A DNA stretch of 64,000 nucleotides from Euryodendron excelsum (Eukaryota > Streptophyta > Magnoliopsida > Ericales > Pentaphylacaceae). The DNA is taken from contig CM065377.1 of assembly GCA_033060915.1 (NCBI GenBank), positions 51,770,683 to 51,834,682 of the forward strand, written 5' to 3'. The translations under genes were made by a program, and so were the position numbers. The notes beneath the pieces were generated by a model, which searched no databases, was not told the DNA's origin, and was given only the letters and a program-made list of their open reading frames with translations. Shown one piece after another: positions 54,219-64,000 of this stretch (positions are counted from its first letter, which is position 1; every line of letters starts with the position of its first letter).

Positions 54219-55192
54219 AATAGTTAATGAAGTGTCATGAATAGTTAATGAAGCATTTTCATTTTTTGTTGTCATAAAAATCTGTTGCCCTCACAGTGCA
54301 TATAATGACTTCTATAACTTTCTTTAAGCAAGATTTTGGGCTTTGTTTTGATCATGTGAGGGGTGGGTCTCATAGATACATCACACTAAAATATATATAC
54401 ATACCACATTAGTGTTATATAACTTAAGAGGTAGAAATCAATCAATGTTGTGAGCCCATTTCAACCACAAATTTTATTGTGGTGCCATCTTTTCTCTTCC
54501 ATTTTTGTATTTGAAACAAAATGCCACGTATGATTGTGATTTCAGTTCCTTTTGTTTGAAATAGCTGACATTGTGTTTGGTATATACACTGGTTTTAAAA
54601 ACTATTTTTGAATAATTTTTTTGAAAACACTCCCTTTCAGGAAAAAGAAAAAAAAGAGTTGCTTTTTGAGTTTTTAAAAACCATTAGTATATGATAATGA
54701 AATCGATGGTGTTTTTAAAGTTTCCATTATTTTTGTTTTTGAAAACCCAAAAAATAAAACGAAAATTTTGAAAACGATACCAAACAAAAAAAAAGAGGAA
54801 ATATCTTTTCATTGGGGCTGTTCAAAATTTCCATCGACCTGACCAACCTGGCACCAAATCAACCCAAACCGATCATCCTATGAGTGGATTTCAACTAACC
54901 TGACCATATTTGGTTCGGGTGTTGGACTTTTATTTTTCCAACCCGACCCGATCAAACTGAGCCAACTTGACCATTTTACACTAAGAATTGATTTTTTTTC
55001 ATCCAACACAAACTGATCCAACTTGATCATCCATTGGGTCGGAACCGGTTCTAATTTTTTCCCAACTCGACAGCTTCGAGTTGGGTGGCGGATGGCCACC
55101 AAACCCAACCCACCCGACTGCAAACACCCGTACTTTTCATTTACCAAAGGAAATTTTCATTGCTACTTTGTTATTTATTTATTTTTTTTTTG
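54219..55192. other. Intergenic region
   Basis: No gene seen. A short direct repeat, GAATAGTTAATGAAG, occurs twice at 54218-54254. The rest is AT-rich with low-complexity runs, including CAACCCGAC/CAACTTGA-like motifs at 54830-55110. Confidence 0.5.
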
Positions 55193-55275
55193 TGTGTGGG
55201 TATTATTAAGAAATCCCACACATATACACAAGGTGTGTGGGTGTTATTAAGAAATCCCACACATATACACAAGGA
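55193..55275. repeat. ~41-bp direct duplication near the terpene synthase 3' end
   Basis: Two adjacent copies share TATTAAGAAATCCCACACAT then ATACACAAGG, with one or two differences (GGGTATTATT against GGGTGTTATT). They lie ~130 bp beyond the stop codon of the minus-strand terpene synthase. Confidence 0.85.
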
Positions 55276-55405
55276 AAAGGATTAATGCATTACACTTTTT
55301 CAGGGCTTTATTTTATGTCTTACAAGTTATACATACAGAGCAACCATACACATATAGAGAATATATATCTCTATAGTAGGATCTAGTACATGTAAACCCA
55401 ATGGT

Positions 55406-58400
55406 TCAGATGAAGCATAGATTGAACTTAGGTGGAACAAAGATTTTCCTGAAGCCATCTCCATATGTAGTCCTTGAAAAACATTCTTTAACAAAGTTTC
55501 TATTGCCATGGTGTTTGAAGGTTTGATCAAAACAAGCAAAGATTTTTGAGCTTTCCTTCTTTTGAGGCTTTGAGGCCTTAAAGGTTCCACATTCTACTGG
55601 AATATATATCCCTTTCTGTATGTCATGAAGGAGTTCTGTGTTGGAGTCGTATCCATTCGTAGAGTTGAAGAACATCTGAAAGACTTTCAGACATGATAAG
55701 TGGAGAAGCCTGCATGGTTTTGGCAAGTCATTGAAGCCATCCATCAATGCATGTTCTAGCAGCTCTCTCTTCTTCTCATCCAATATCTCTTTAACACAAG
55801 CAATTGAATCTTCAATCTCTGCCTGTGGATTCCGCTTCAAGTGGAGCAATACAAGGTTCGTTTTCCCATCTAGTTGCTCCTTCTGCAAGTACACAAATGA
55901 TAAGAGCTTTTAGGTAGAACGAAATTTCTAATTCCATTGAAATGGCCCAACATTTTCGTTTTCTAAGGATTGAAATACTAATGAAACAACGAAATTCTAA
56001 TGTTTTCATCAAAATACAACAGAACATAGCGAAAGAACCAAAACGCGGCTTAATACCAAACAATAAATTGTGCTGACACAAATTTAGAACTTTTCATAAA
56101 TATAGTATAATTATCAAGGAAAAATTGAAAAGTTGTATGTTTTTATGTAAAAAATGGATATGTAGATAGGTTATTCCATACATTCAACAAGGAGCTTCGC
56201 TCCTCAGCACCATACAATTCTTTGCGGGAGAACCTATTATACCTATGTCAGGACTGAACCTTAGGTCTCACCACATGCTTTGGGTGCCGAAGAGTATGTT
56301 TAGTCCCACCTAGAGGCTATGGAGACTTGAACCTAAGTATTGAGTGAGAAAATCGAAGTTCTTATCACTGAACTAACCAATCGGTGGAAAAGTTGTATGT
56401 TGCCACATTTGTATTTGTTACTTCTAAAATATTTTCGAGACGTTTTCGAAATATTTTTGAAACGTTTCTGTTACTGTATTAATTGAAATAGCATATCGAA
56501 ACGAAATTTTAATCCTTGAATAGTATGGAATTTGTCTTATAACTGAAGATATGTTAGATTACCTGGTAGCTTTGAATGTCGTTCAGCAGCCGTGCTGTAG
56601 CCATGAGCAATTTGGTGATGGTTTCATACTCTGAAGGTTTAAGCTTGTGATTTGGTAGTTTCGGGTTCAAGAAACATGAAGCTGGCAGAACCATGGTGTG
56701 TGTGGCGATAGAAGTCATGCCAGTGCCAAGGTATTCATCAATGGATGGCATATATCCACTTTTGCTCCATGTAGCTTCCACCAGCCATGAGGCAAATGTT
56801 ACCTGCCACTTTTGTACAAGAAATCGATTTTTCGAAAATTATTTCAAGCTTCAAATACATAATATATAGACGTTCTAAATTTACCACACACATATATAGT
56901 GACAGACCTAGAAATTTTATCAGAGGAGCTGAAGTTGAAAAAAAAAATTAATGGTACCACTACACCAACTGCCAATTACTACCACTTAGATTTAAGCTCC
57001 ATTCTAGGTGACTCAGCAAATATAAAGAAGATAAAAATCATAGTAGATATAGTATTTAAAAATAAAGACATTACTTTTTCACTAAATTTTTTTTTCTAAA
57101 TTAAAGAGGTAAGGCAAAATTACTTAAATTTGAGAGGTTAAGGTAAAATTTCTTGAGTTTGGAGGGATAATATACTTATTTTATTATAAATACTCAAAAG
57201 TATATATAAAGGGTGTAAAGAAAATTTTCAAAATTTTGAAAGGGTCAATAGACTTATTTTTTAAAACTTAGAAGAGGCATGTGTCCCGCCCGTCTCCTTG
57301 TGATTCCACCGGTGCACGCATAAATGTGTGTGTGTATTTATATATATATATATATATATATATTACATAAGCTTACAATATCTCGAAGATTTTTGGTTAT
57401 GTAGCTTCCGTGTTGATGGAGGTGTATCTTTCCAATGTCACTCACAAAATCGTCAAGAGCATTAAAGATAATCTTGCCATGGCCACTTAAACCTTTTCCA
57501 TCCCATCTGTTAATGAAAAAAAAATAAATATGAGAAATATAGTGAGTTCATGGGATAACAACACGAGAACTCATACAAAAAGAGTTAAAACAACCGTGTA
57601 AACTTATGATATCGGTACATGCAAAAGAGAGTTGGGGTCGTTACAGATGAACACTAGAATGTAATCGAAATTTAAAATAAAATTTTATTTTTTGAAAAAT
57701 ATTGGAGTAATTATACCTTTGAACTGCCTCAGTCAAGCATTGTAACTCCTTGAGAGAACCTTTCATGTCGAAAAAATCATCTGCAACTGTTATAAGTACT
57801 GCACTCTTGGCAACTATCAGTCGAACGGGAGAATCGCGTGGCAGGTTACTGCTGGCAGCCACAGCAAAGTAACAATAGGTAGTCTTCTCTCTCCCAAACC
57901 CCATATCACTCAGGCCCGTCTCCTTTGCCCACCTATATATATATATATATATACATAAGCAGGGATTCAGTGAAGATATGCACCAGCCATTTTACTCTGG
58001 CGATGATCATACTGGTTTTCACGGTATCGATACCCAATAGTAAAAAAGTAATTTTTTGTTTTTGCTATTTTGTAAAATCACAATTTACTAGAATCGAGGT
58101 GAAAAAGTTACTTAGCATCGGGATTGACCTATTTACCACTAAAGACTGATATTTTTTTAGCGTTGAGTACCGGTACCGTAACAATCACTTACAGTACCAT
58201 AGTTGTTTACATAAAATACCATGCATACCTTTTCACTTCCTCCAATTCATTCTGGTAGATTGATTGCTTGAACTTGTAGTTTTCTGCGGCTAATTTCATT
58301 AGCTTGGCATTATGAAGACATGATAACCTAATATTTTGAAGATTATTGTTTGGTGTTAGAAATATAATTAGAACTAACTAATTTAATTAGCATAATAACG

Positions 58401-59534
58401 AGCTTTGGAAATGAACTTAATCATTGGTATACCTATAGCAGGAGGCGTTTCCAACCCAAAGAACATCGGCTTTATTTGCTTCGATCCAAAACCTATGATC
58501 AAGATGATCCATTCGAGCAATCCATGGAAGACTTAACTCATGCTCAACCTGTGCAATGCAATGGCATTTTATCATAGGAAAATACTATTCTTGCAAAAAA
58601 AATTCATACAAAATAATATAGCAGTGTCAGTGACAATTTTATAATTAAAAGTCATTATGATAGTTGTTTACTTTGAAGTGAAAGGCTATCGTTAAGACAT
58701 ATAATTTTGTATAGAAATTTTGTATGAATTTTTTGTTTGTCAATTCACGTAGGAAAAATTGGTTGCATTATATAAAATCTACTATGACCGGCTATTTTTG
58801 TCACAACAGATTCCATAATTAGGGACTAGATTTGTGATCGGTTGCAAATACTTCAGACGATGGACCAGCATAGCGCAACCAAGTTGCGACCAACTTATTT
58901 TGGTCGCAAAATGATTGATGCTTTTTGCGACCAGTATATCTTAGTCGCAAATGATGTGAATACATTAGTTTTGTCTTTCTAATGCAATTCAACATCATGC
59001 ACCATGTTTCACGTAAATGATAGTGACAAAAGGTGAGGAATAAGATGCTATATAGAACCAAAACTGGTTCCCTTCCTACCATTCATGATAAGCATGGTAC
59101 TTGAAATCCTTTTTCAACTCACAGAAATTGCTCAATTTGTTGACTCGACAAAAGGCCTTTTTCCATGTTGTAATTCCCATTTGATAGGAAAAATCTTTTT
59201 TGTTTTTTTTTTTTCAACTGAAAATGACTATTTGAATTGGCGAAAACGAATGGTGATGAATTACCAGTGTCTGAAAATTTGGGATCATAACAAGGTCATC
59301 TTCTTCACTTCTCAGCATCATATTTTTCTCAAGCAATTTCCTTGAGAATGACCTTGCATCCTTTAGCTCGCATTCTCCCGAAAACATAAGATCTGTAGCT
59401 CTATAGACATTAAACATTGCACTCATGAAATTTTCACTATTATTTTCTATATGAGCCAGGATGTCTTCTTGATGTACAAACCAACAGAAGCTCCCTGCAC
59501 ATGCAATACACTTATCTCATATATATATATATAT

Positions 59535-59583
<49 letters not shown>

Positions 59584-61304
59584 GAACATGGAGAAGCCGT
59601 ACATGGAGTTACATTATACCCATGCAACCGCAAGAGCCGGAATGCTAAAGAGTCTTTGTATATCTTTGCTGGTATCAAATTAACAATGGTCTCCTGTGTC
59701 CCTTGCTTCATGTAACTCCTAAAGGTTTCAATTACAAATTTGAAAAAGCTAGTAAAGTTAGTTCATGAATCATGACATAGATGGCCATGCAGCAAAAATA
59801 GTTGAAACAGGAACTGTTTTAAAAAGTAATTTTACCTATAAACCTCTGACAAAATTTCTTCAATCCCTTCATTAAAATACTCAGCCAATCCTAAACTTAG
59901 AATTTGATTTACCAAGCAAAGCTTTATTAGCTCTTCATCCATGGGATACATTGGTGGAACTGCACCAGAAACCAGGACCTTTTAAGAGTACATGTATTTA
60001 TATTGACATATATAACTATATATATATATATATATATCTACATAGATATATGAAAACTTCATTCTGACCTCCATGAGGACATCTTCGAACAAGAGACTGT
60101 AGGTATGCCTTGCATTTTCCCTCTCCTGTAGCCATAAATGCACAAGCTGTTGCAGATGGTGATTGAAATAATGAGCCATCTTCGCTCAGGTACTTCATTA
60201 TAACTTCTCGATCAATATCGCACGTCAATGGCAATGCCTCTAGATATGATAATAATGGAGGATAGTGATAATAATCCACTAGCTCTTCCCTGCAAATGCA
60301 TGCATGTTAGTCATTTTACGTTGTTCATCATACTTAACCAAGTGAATAAGCAGACATGCAATTCAACAAGTATTTTCATGTAAAAAGATTACGTTTCAAG
60401 AATCTGTTGCCTCTTGCTGCAAACATCTGATAATACTCCGTTCAGCTTGTCGGCATCAATATCTAAGCTTGTTGCTTGGGCAAGTTCAACCATTGCGGGG
60501 AAAACAATGGCAAACCAACGAGCAAGACGATGATCTTTTTCTTTCAGAAGCTTCTCTGTGTTGTCATGAACAAATGCCAACCCTAGCACGTGGAAGCAAA
60601 GTAAAATTTCAATCATCTTAAACCAAGAGAAAAAAGACCCAAAAAAAAAAAAGGAAAGAAAAGAGAAAAATGTTGAGTAAAACAAAATAATAAAAAATAA
60701 GAGTGAAATTTTGATTGTCAAGATTTGGAGCACCTACATAAAGAGTAGAACATGGAAAAATGTTACGTATTTAACTTATGGGTAATGCTATAAAATAAAA
60801 AAAATTCATATACAATAAATTATTAGAATAATGTAGTTAAATAAGAGCAGTTCACTTTAAAACAAAATACCTATCTTGATGGGTATTAGTTACAAAAAAA
60901 ATTATTGTCACATCATTCTGATCAAATTTTTTCTACAAAATTTTTGAAAGAAATGCATTTTCCAATTATATATGTGTGAATGTACCTTTCTTTATATTTG
61001 TATCTCCAACATTCCACATTTTGAGTGCAACCATGGAAGCAAGAGTTGCAGGAAGGCTATCAATGGTAGGAAGGCCGTCGGAGCCGAGCACTCCCCAGAA
61101 CCCTTCTTCTCTTTGGTTGTTTAGTACCCATTCCAAGCAACCTTTGAACATGGGATGATCACATTGTTGGGGCTCTGGAATCATGGCTAACCAAGCAGTG
61201 TCATAGGCAGATATGGAAACAAATGAATAAAGATCAAAGTTTGAGAATATCTCTTCCTTGAACTTCCTCACCAGAGTTTCAATGGAGGATAGTGAGGACT
61301 CCAT
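55406..61304 (-). CDS. Class I terpene synthase, TPS-e/f type, geranyllinalool/linalool synthase-like
   Basis: Twelve minus-strand exons join in frame to 825 aa: 61304-60986, 60582-60393, 60289-60069, 59959-59836, 59718-59603, 59494-59265, 58548-58433, 58327-58229, 57932-57717, 57506-57377, 56802-56563, 55882-55406. The start is the first ATG; SAYDTAW at 32-38 leaves no room for a plastid transit peptide, so a cytosolic or ER site is inferred. The long N-terminal domains precede the class I motif DDFFD (523-527) and the NSE motif NDIQSYQKE (661-669), both complete for Mg2+ binding. I see no class II DxDD. This architecture and exon number match geranyllinalool synthases (GGPP to geranyllinalool, precursor of the homoterpene TMTT). 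S-linalool synthase of the same clade is the main alternative. Confidence 0.9.
56142..56386 (-). mobile_element. tRNA-derived SINE in intron 11 of the terpene synthase
   Basis: On the minus strand the head reads GGTTAGTTCAGTGATAAG (A box region) and then GGTTCAAGTCTCC (B box). The tail ends TTTTTTACATAAAA. A perfect 15-bp target-site duplication, GAAAAGTTGTATGTT, flanks it (56127-56141 and 56387-56401). Length is 245 bp. It is a different family from the SINE at 12.7 kb, judged by B box and tail. Confidence 0.93.
56890..57310. repeat. Probable transposon remnant in terpene synthase intron 10
   Basis: Low-complexity text with AAGGTAAAATTTCTTGAGTT and TTTGGAGGGATAATATAC. A related stretch, AAAGTAAAATTTCTTGAAAT, followed by TTTGGAGGAACATTAATC, occurs at 61720-61755. 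It is followed by a (TA)n microsatellite at 57339-57363. Repetition within the window supports a dispersed repeat; its class is unknown. Confidence 0.45.
58581..58740. mobile_element. MITE copy B (terpene synthase intron 6)
   Basis: AATACTATTCTTGCAAAA at the left and an inverted AATTCATACAAAAT/ATTTTGTATGAATT pair near both ends. It resembles 1024-1206. No clear target-site duplication. Confidence 0.45.
58800..58945. repeat. GGTCGCAA-type interspersed motifs, terpene synthase intron 6
   Basis: Alternating direct and inverted copies of a (G)GTCGCAA / TTGCGACC motif at about 58838-58845, 58882-58890, 58908-58915, 58925-58933 and 58942-58949. This resembles the subterminal or palindromic repeats of plant DNA transposons. 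No ends were found. Confidence 0.4.
59538..59578. repeat. (GA)20 microsatellite beside the exon 5 donor site of the terpene synthase
   Basis: A perfect 41-nt GA run, preceded by an (AT)n run. On the gene strand it is a CT tract starting 24 nt inside intron 5. Confidence 0.95.
60779..60961. mobile_element. MITE copy C (terpene synthase intron 1)
   Basis: Begins GGGTAATGCTAT and ends AAATGCATTTTC, with AATTCATATACAATAAA and TTGTCACATCATTCTGATC inside. It shares the plan of the copies at 1024, 58581 and 63799. Confidence 0.5.
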
Positions 61305-61387
61305 GGAAGCAAAAGAAAAAATGTTTTCTAACACAAAATTTTAATTTTTTTATGTCTGAATGATTAAGCATCAAGAAACCAAACAAG

Positions 61388-61396
61388 CTATTTATA
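61388..61396 (-). promoter_or_regulatory. TATA box of the terpene synthase
   Basis: TATAAATAG on the minus strand, 84-92 bp upstream of the chosen ATG, which implies a leader of about 55 nt. It directly adjoins the threefold promoter repeat. Confidence 0.7.
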
Positions 61397-61398
61397 AT

Positions 61399-61608
61399 GA
61401 ATTGTCCATGCTTGCATATTAGATGAATTTTCCATTCCATTTCGCTAGGGACCCACAACTATAGTGAATTGTCCATTCTTGCATATTAAGGGAATTTTCC
61501 ATTCCATTTCGCTAGGGACCCACAACTACGTACGTATGTATTCACGTTGTCCATGCTCTCATGTTAGAGGAATTTGTCATTCCATTTCACTGGGGACCCA
61601 CAACTACA
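61399..61608. repeat. Threefold ~67-bp direct repeat in the terpene synthase promoter
   Basis: Units start near 61399, 61466 and 61545. Each has TTGTCCAT, a GCATATTA or CTCATGTTA segment, TTCCATTCCATTTC-like text and GGGACCCACAACTA. The anchor GGGACCCACAACTA recurs at 61448, 61515 and 61593, spacings 67 and 78 bp. The array begins 3 bp upstream of the TATA box in gene orientation. It is a good place for repeated regulatory sites, but no factor is assigned. Confidence 0.85.
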
Positions 61609-62437
61609 TATGTCTTAACGTTGTGATCTACTCAGATGCCATATTCATGCAAGACACTGACGGAATCGGGTTTTGTGTTGCAGGGCCTAGCTAAAATTTC
61701 TTAACTTATGTTGATTTAAAGTAAAATTTCTTGAAATTTGGAGGAACATTAATCTATATTTTATCTTAAAATATTAAAAAAAAACAATGGAAAGTATAGA
61801 CAATTGAACAAAGATTTTCTCCTATAGTACACTAAACTACCACATATTAGAATGATGTTATTTATCTATTTATGCTCTCCCTATATTTTAGGTACTATTC
61901 ATGATGTTTTTACACTTGTAAAAAAATATTTAAATAAAAAATAAATACGTAAATATATAGTTAAATGATATATCATAAAACAGTAAAAACTCTTACAACC
62001 TGGATTTGATAAAATTCATATCCTAAATGACTTTGAAAGTTTTGCAGGAGCCATGGCCCGCCCACCGCCCATGCCACGTTATGCCCGGCAGCCAGTGCTT
62101 GTCCGCAGCTTTTTGTACCATAGCATTTTATCGGCGGATTGACCCACAGATAGAACGGAATACAATTTCGGTCCATTTGCTAAATATTTTTTGTTTTGTT
62201 TTTTTATTTTTTTTAAAATAAAAAATATAAAAAAATACTAAAATGAATGTGTTCTCTATTTATAAAATATTGGTCTGGTACTATTAGCAGAACGATAATT
62301 TACAAATATTATTATCAGATCATAAAAAATAAATAATAAAAACATACACTTATAATACACAACCAAAAAAAAAAAAACTAACAGCACTTTTAAAAGAATT
62401 TTGGTTGTAGGTCCTTCAATAGATTTTTTTTTTTTCT
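61609..62437. other. Intergenic, upstream of the terpene synthase
   Basis: No gene seen. Contains a repeat fragment also present in terpene synthase intron 10 (61690-61760), AT-rich DNA and several homopolymer A/T runs. Confidence 0.5.
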
Positions 62438-62695
62438 GATACAAGTTGGTCCTTCAATGGATTTGGATGTGGGAGACGAGTAAAAACGATGACTCTATGC
62501 ATACATTGTACACACTTTTATACGTATATCAATATATAGTTTCAAACATGAATATAACATGATCAAGATACAAGTTGGTCCTTCAATGGATGTGGATGTG
62601 GGGGACGAGTAAAAACGATGACTCTATGCATATATTGTACACGCTTTTATACGTATATCAATATATAGTTTCAAACATGAATATAACATGATCAA
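62438..62695. repeat. 129-bp tandem duplication
   Basis: Two copies, 62438-62566 and 62567-62695, start GATACAAGTTGGTCC and include GACGAGTAAAAACGATGACT and CAATATATAGTTTCAAAC. By eye they differ at about four positions. A partial third match (GTCCTTCAATAGATTT) lies at 62411. Confidence 0.93.
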
Positions 62696-64000
62696 GGTAA
62701 CGGAGACATAAAATTTGATTTGTCCTGGGCTATGCATAAAACACTTTCAACCAGTACCTATATATATATATATATAAATGTATGTTTGATAAGTAAACTT
62801 ATGTATACACTAATATACACATAACCCGAAAATATAAAGAACACAAAATAATAGCACAAATTGCATTACCTGTCATAGTGTCATGGAATCCCCTAGTTTC
62901 ACAACCGTGATAACAATATTTACAAGCAACAAAAATAATATCAAAAATCTAAATATCTAGAGCACAATATCTCAAAAAACAAGACTCAGATGAGAGAGAG
63001 AGAGAGAGAGAGAGAGGCTCACTGCCTTAGACTGGAAGATTGCTGGCCATGGCGTTGCATTCGTAGTCCTATAACCCGTGAGGCATCATTGTTGAAATAC
63101 ACAGTCGTCTTTAAATTGGGAATAAACTGAATTGTATCTTAAATTTTGTATTTTAATGAAGTTAAGTAATTGAGTTGGATTGCCCACTTTAATTTTTATC
63201 AAATTTAAGATTTAAAGTTAAAGGTTCTATGTTATTTAATTGGGTTACAATAAAAGGTGTTGGGCTGAGTAGTACAACATGGCGGGCTAAACAATATTAA
63301 AGTGAACTAAACTTGGATATTAAAAAATTTAAATATGGAGTAGGCCCAGGTGAGCCTATAACGTGGATTCGCCCTTGAGCATGATCACACTCCTCTCCGG
63401 TTCACACTAGGATTAATCGGAGATTTTCGGTTCAATGACAAGGTTACAACACACTATCAAAATAAAAAATGATTAAGTTATACAGTAATCACGTCCTTAT
63501 GAGTTCGAAAGTTTTGATACATTATACTAAAATAAATCTTAATTTAATTTACATCTAATTTAAAATTAGTGACGTTTTTTCCGCATCCTTTGATTTGGAA
63601 CTGGAGAGGAGCAGAATCCTACTCTATACATGCACATGTACATATATGCACATATGCATCTACCTTCAGTTCTTCAAACAATGATTTAAATAAGCATATA
63701 TACCACTACGTAGTTTTAGAGAAAAAATAACCTTTGGAAACAGCTACGAAATGTACTTTTTGATCCTTGACCAATAAATTTTGTATGCAGTAAGCTTTGG
63801 GTAATACTATATAACCAGAAAGCCCTTACAAAATTTTATATAGAATGATGTGGCCAGTTGAATAATAATTTTTCACTTTAAAAATACAACACTCTTCATA
63901 GGTTATTTTAATTATATATAAAAATGTCATTGCACATCATTTTGTTAAAATTTTATGTACAATTTTTTTAAAAGAATAGCATTTTTCGTTAACATCAAAA
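62696..64000. other. AT-rich end of the window
   Basis: No gene seen. Contains (TA)n at 62760-62776, a (GA)n run at 62992-63016 and MITE copy D (63799-63987). Confidence 0.5.
63799..63987. mobile_element. MITE copy D
   Basis: Begins GGGTAATACTAT and ends AAGAATAGCATTTTTC, close to the reverse complement of its own start and of copy A's AATACTATTCTT. ATGATGTGGCCAG and CACATCATTTTG form an inner inverted pair. No unambiguous target-site duplication. Confidence 0.55.

Noticed and set aside
54878..55250. Frames of 75-89 aa between the truncated LINE and the terpene synthase
   Set aside because: Low-complexity CAACC/GACC text, no domain and no conserved start.
55406..61304. Bifunctional (class I plus class II) diterpene synthase
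   Set aside because: No DxDD motif was found in the exons, whereas DDFFD and NSE are complete, so only class I chemistry is supported.

Overview
This window is nuclear DNA of a flowering plant, most likely a eudicot. It holds spliced genes with GT-AG introns, AT-rich intergenic DNA, a nuclear tRNA gene and many plant-type transposable elements. I cannot name the species. All gene models below were read by hand from splice signals. Each multi-exon model gives a coding length that is an exact multiple of three with no internal stop.

Layout: (1) 1.7-16.2 kb, plus strand: a 12-exon SNF2/RING/helicase gene of the CHR27/CHR28 (FRG) type, 1,386 aa. Its 4.1-kb ninth intron splits the RING finger and carries a Mutator-like TIR element and a tRNA-derived SINE. 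(2) 16.9-18.1 kb: a long foldback (inverted-repeat) element. (3) 19.2 kb: a tRNA-Gln(CUG) gene. (4) 20.2-21.1 kb, minus strand: a single-exon monoacylglycerol lipase/caffeoylshikimate esterase-like hydrolase. (5) 21.2-26.5 kb: no gene seen. (6) 26.6-31.6 kb, minus strand: a complete but disabled Ty1/copia retrotransposon with 150-152-bp LTRs. (7) 32.2-37.3 kb, plus strand: a 10-exon serine carboxypeptidase-like gene, 482 aa. (8) 37.9-40.0 kb: a minisatellite interrupted by a solo LTR. (9) 40.5-52.7 kb, minus strand: one full-length but decayed L1-type LINE with its target-site duplication, split by two nested solo LTRs. A second, 5'-truncated related LINE follows at 52.8-54.2 kb. (10) 55.4-61.3 kb, minus strand: a 12-exon class I terpene synthase of the TPS-e/f type, closest in character to geranyllinalool/linalool synthases, 825 aa. 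A SINE and two MITE copies lie in its introns, and a threefold repeat adjoins its TATA box. (11) 61.6-64 kb: AT-rich DNA with a 129-bp tandem duplication and another MITE copy.

The genes are unrelated in function: chromatin silencing, lipid or phenylpropanoid ester hydrolysis, secreted or vacuolar peptidase/acyltransferase, and volatile terpene formation. I see no functional cluster. The most informative content is the transposon stratigraphy. Three solo LTRs, two SINEs, one MULE-like element and one full-length LINE could be delimited, most of them by exact or near-exact target-site duplications. I found no convincing previously undescribed biological system.
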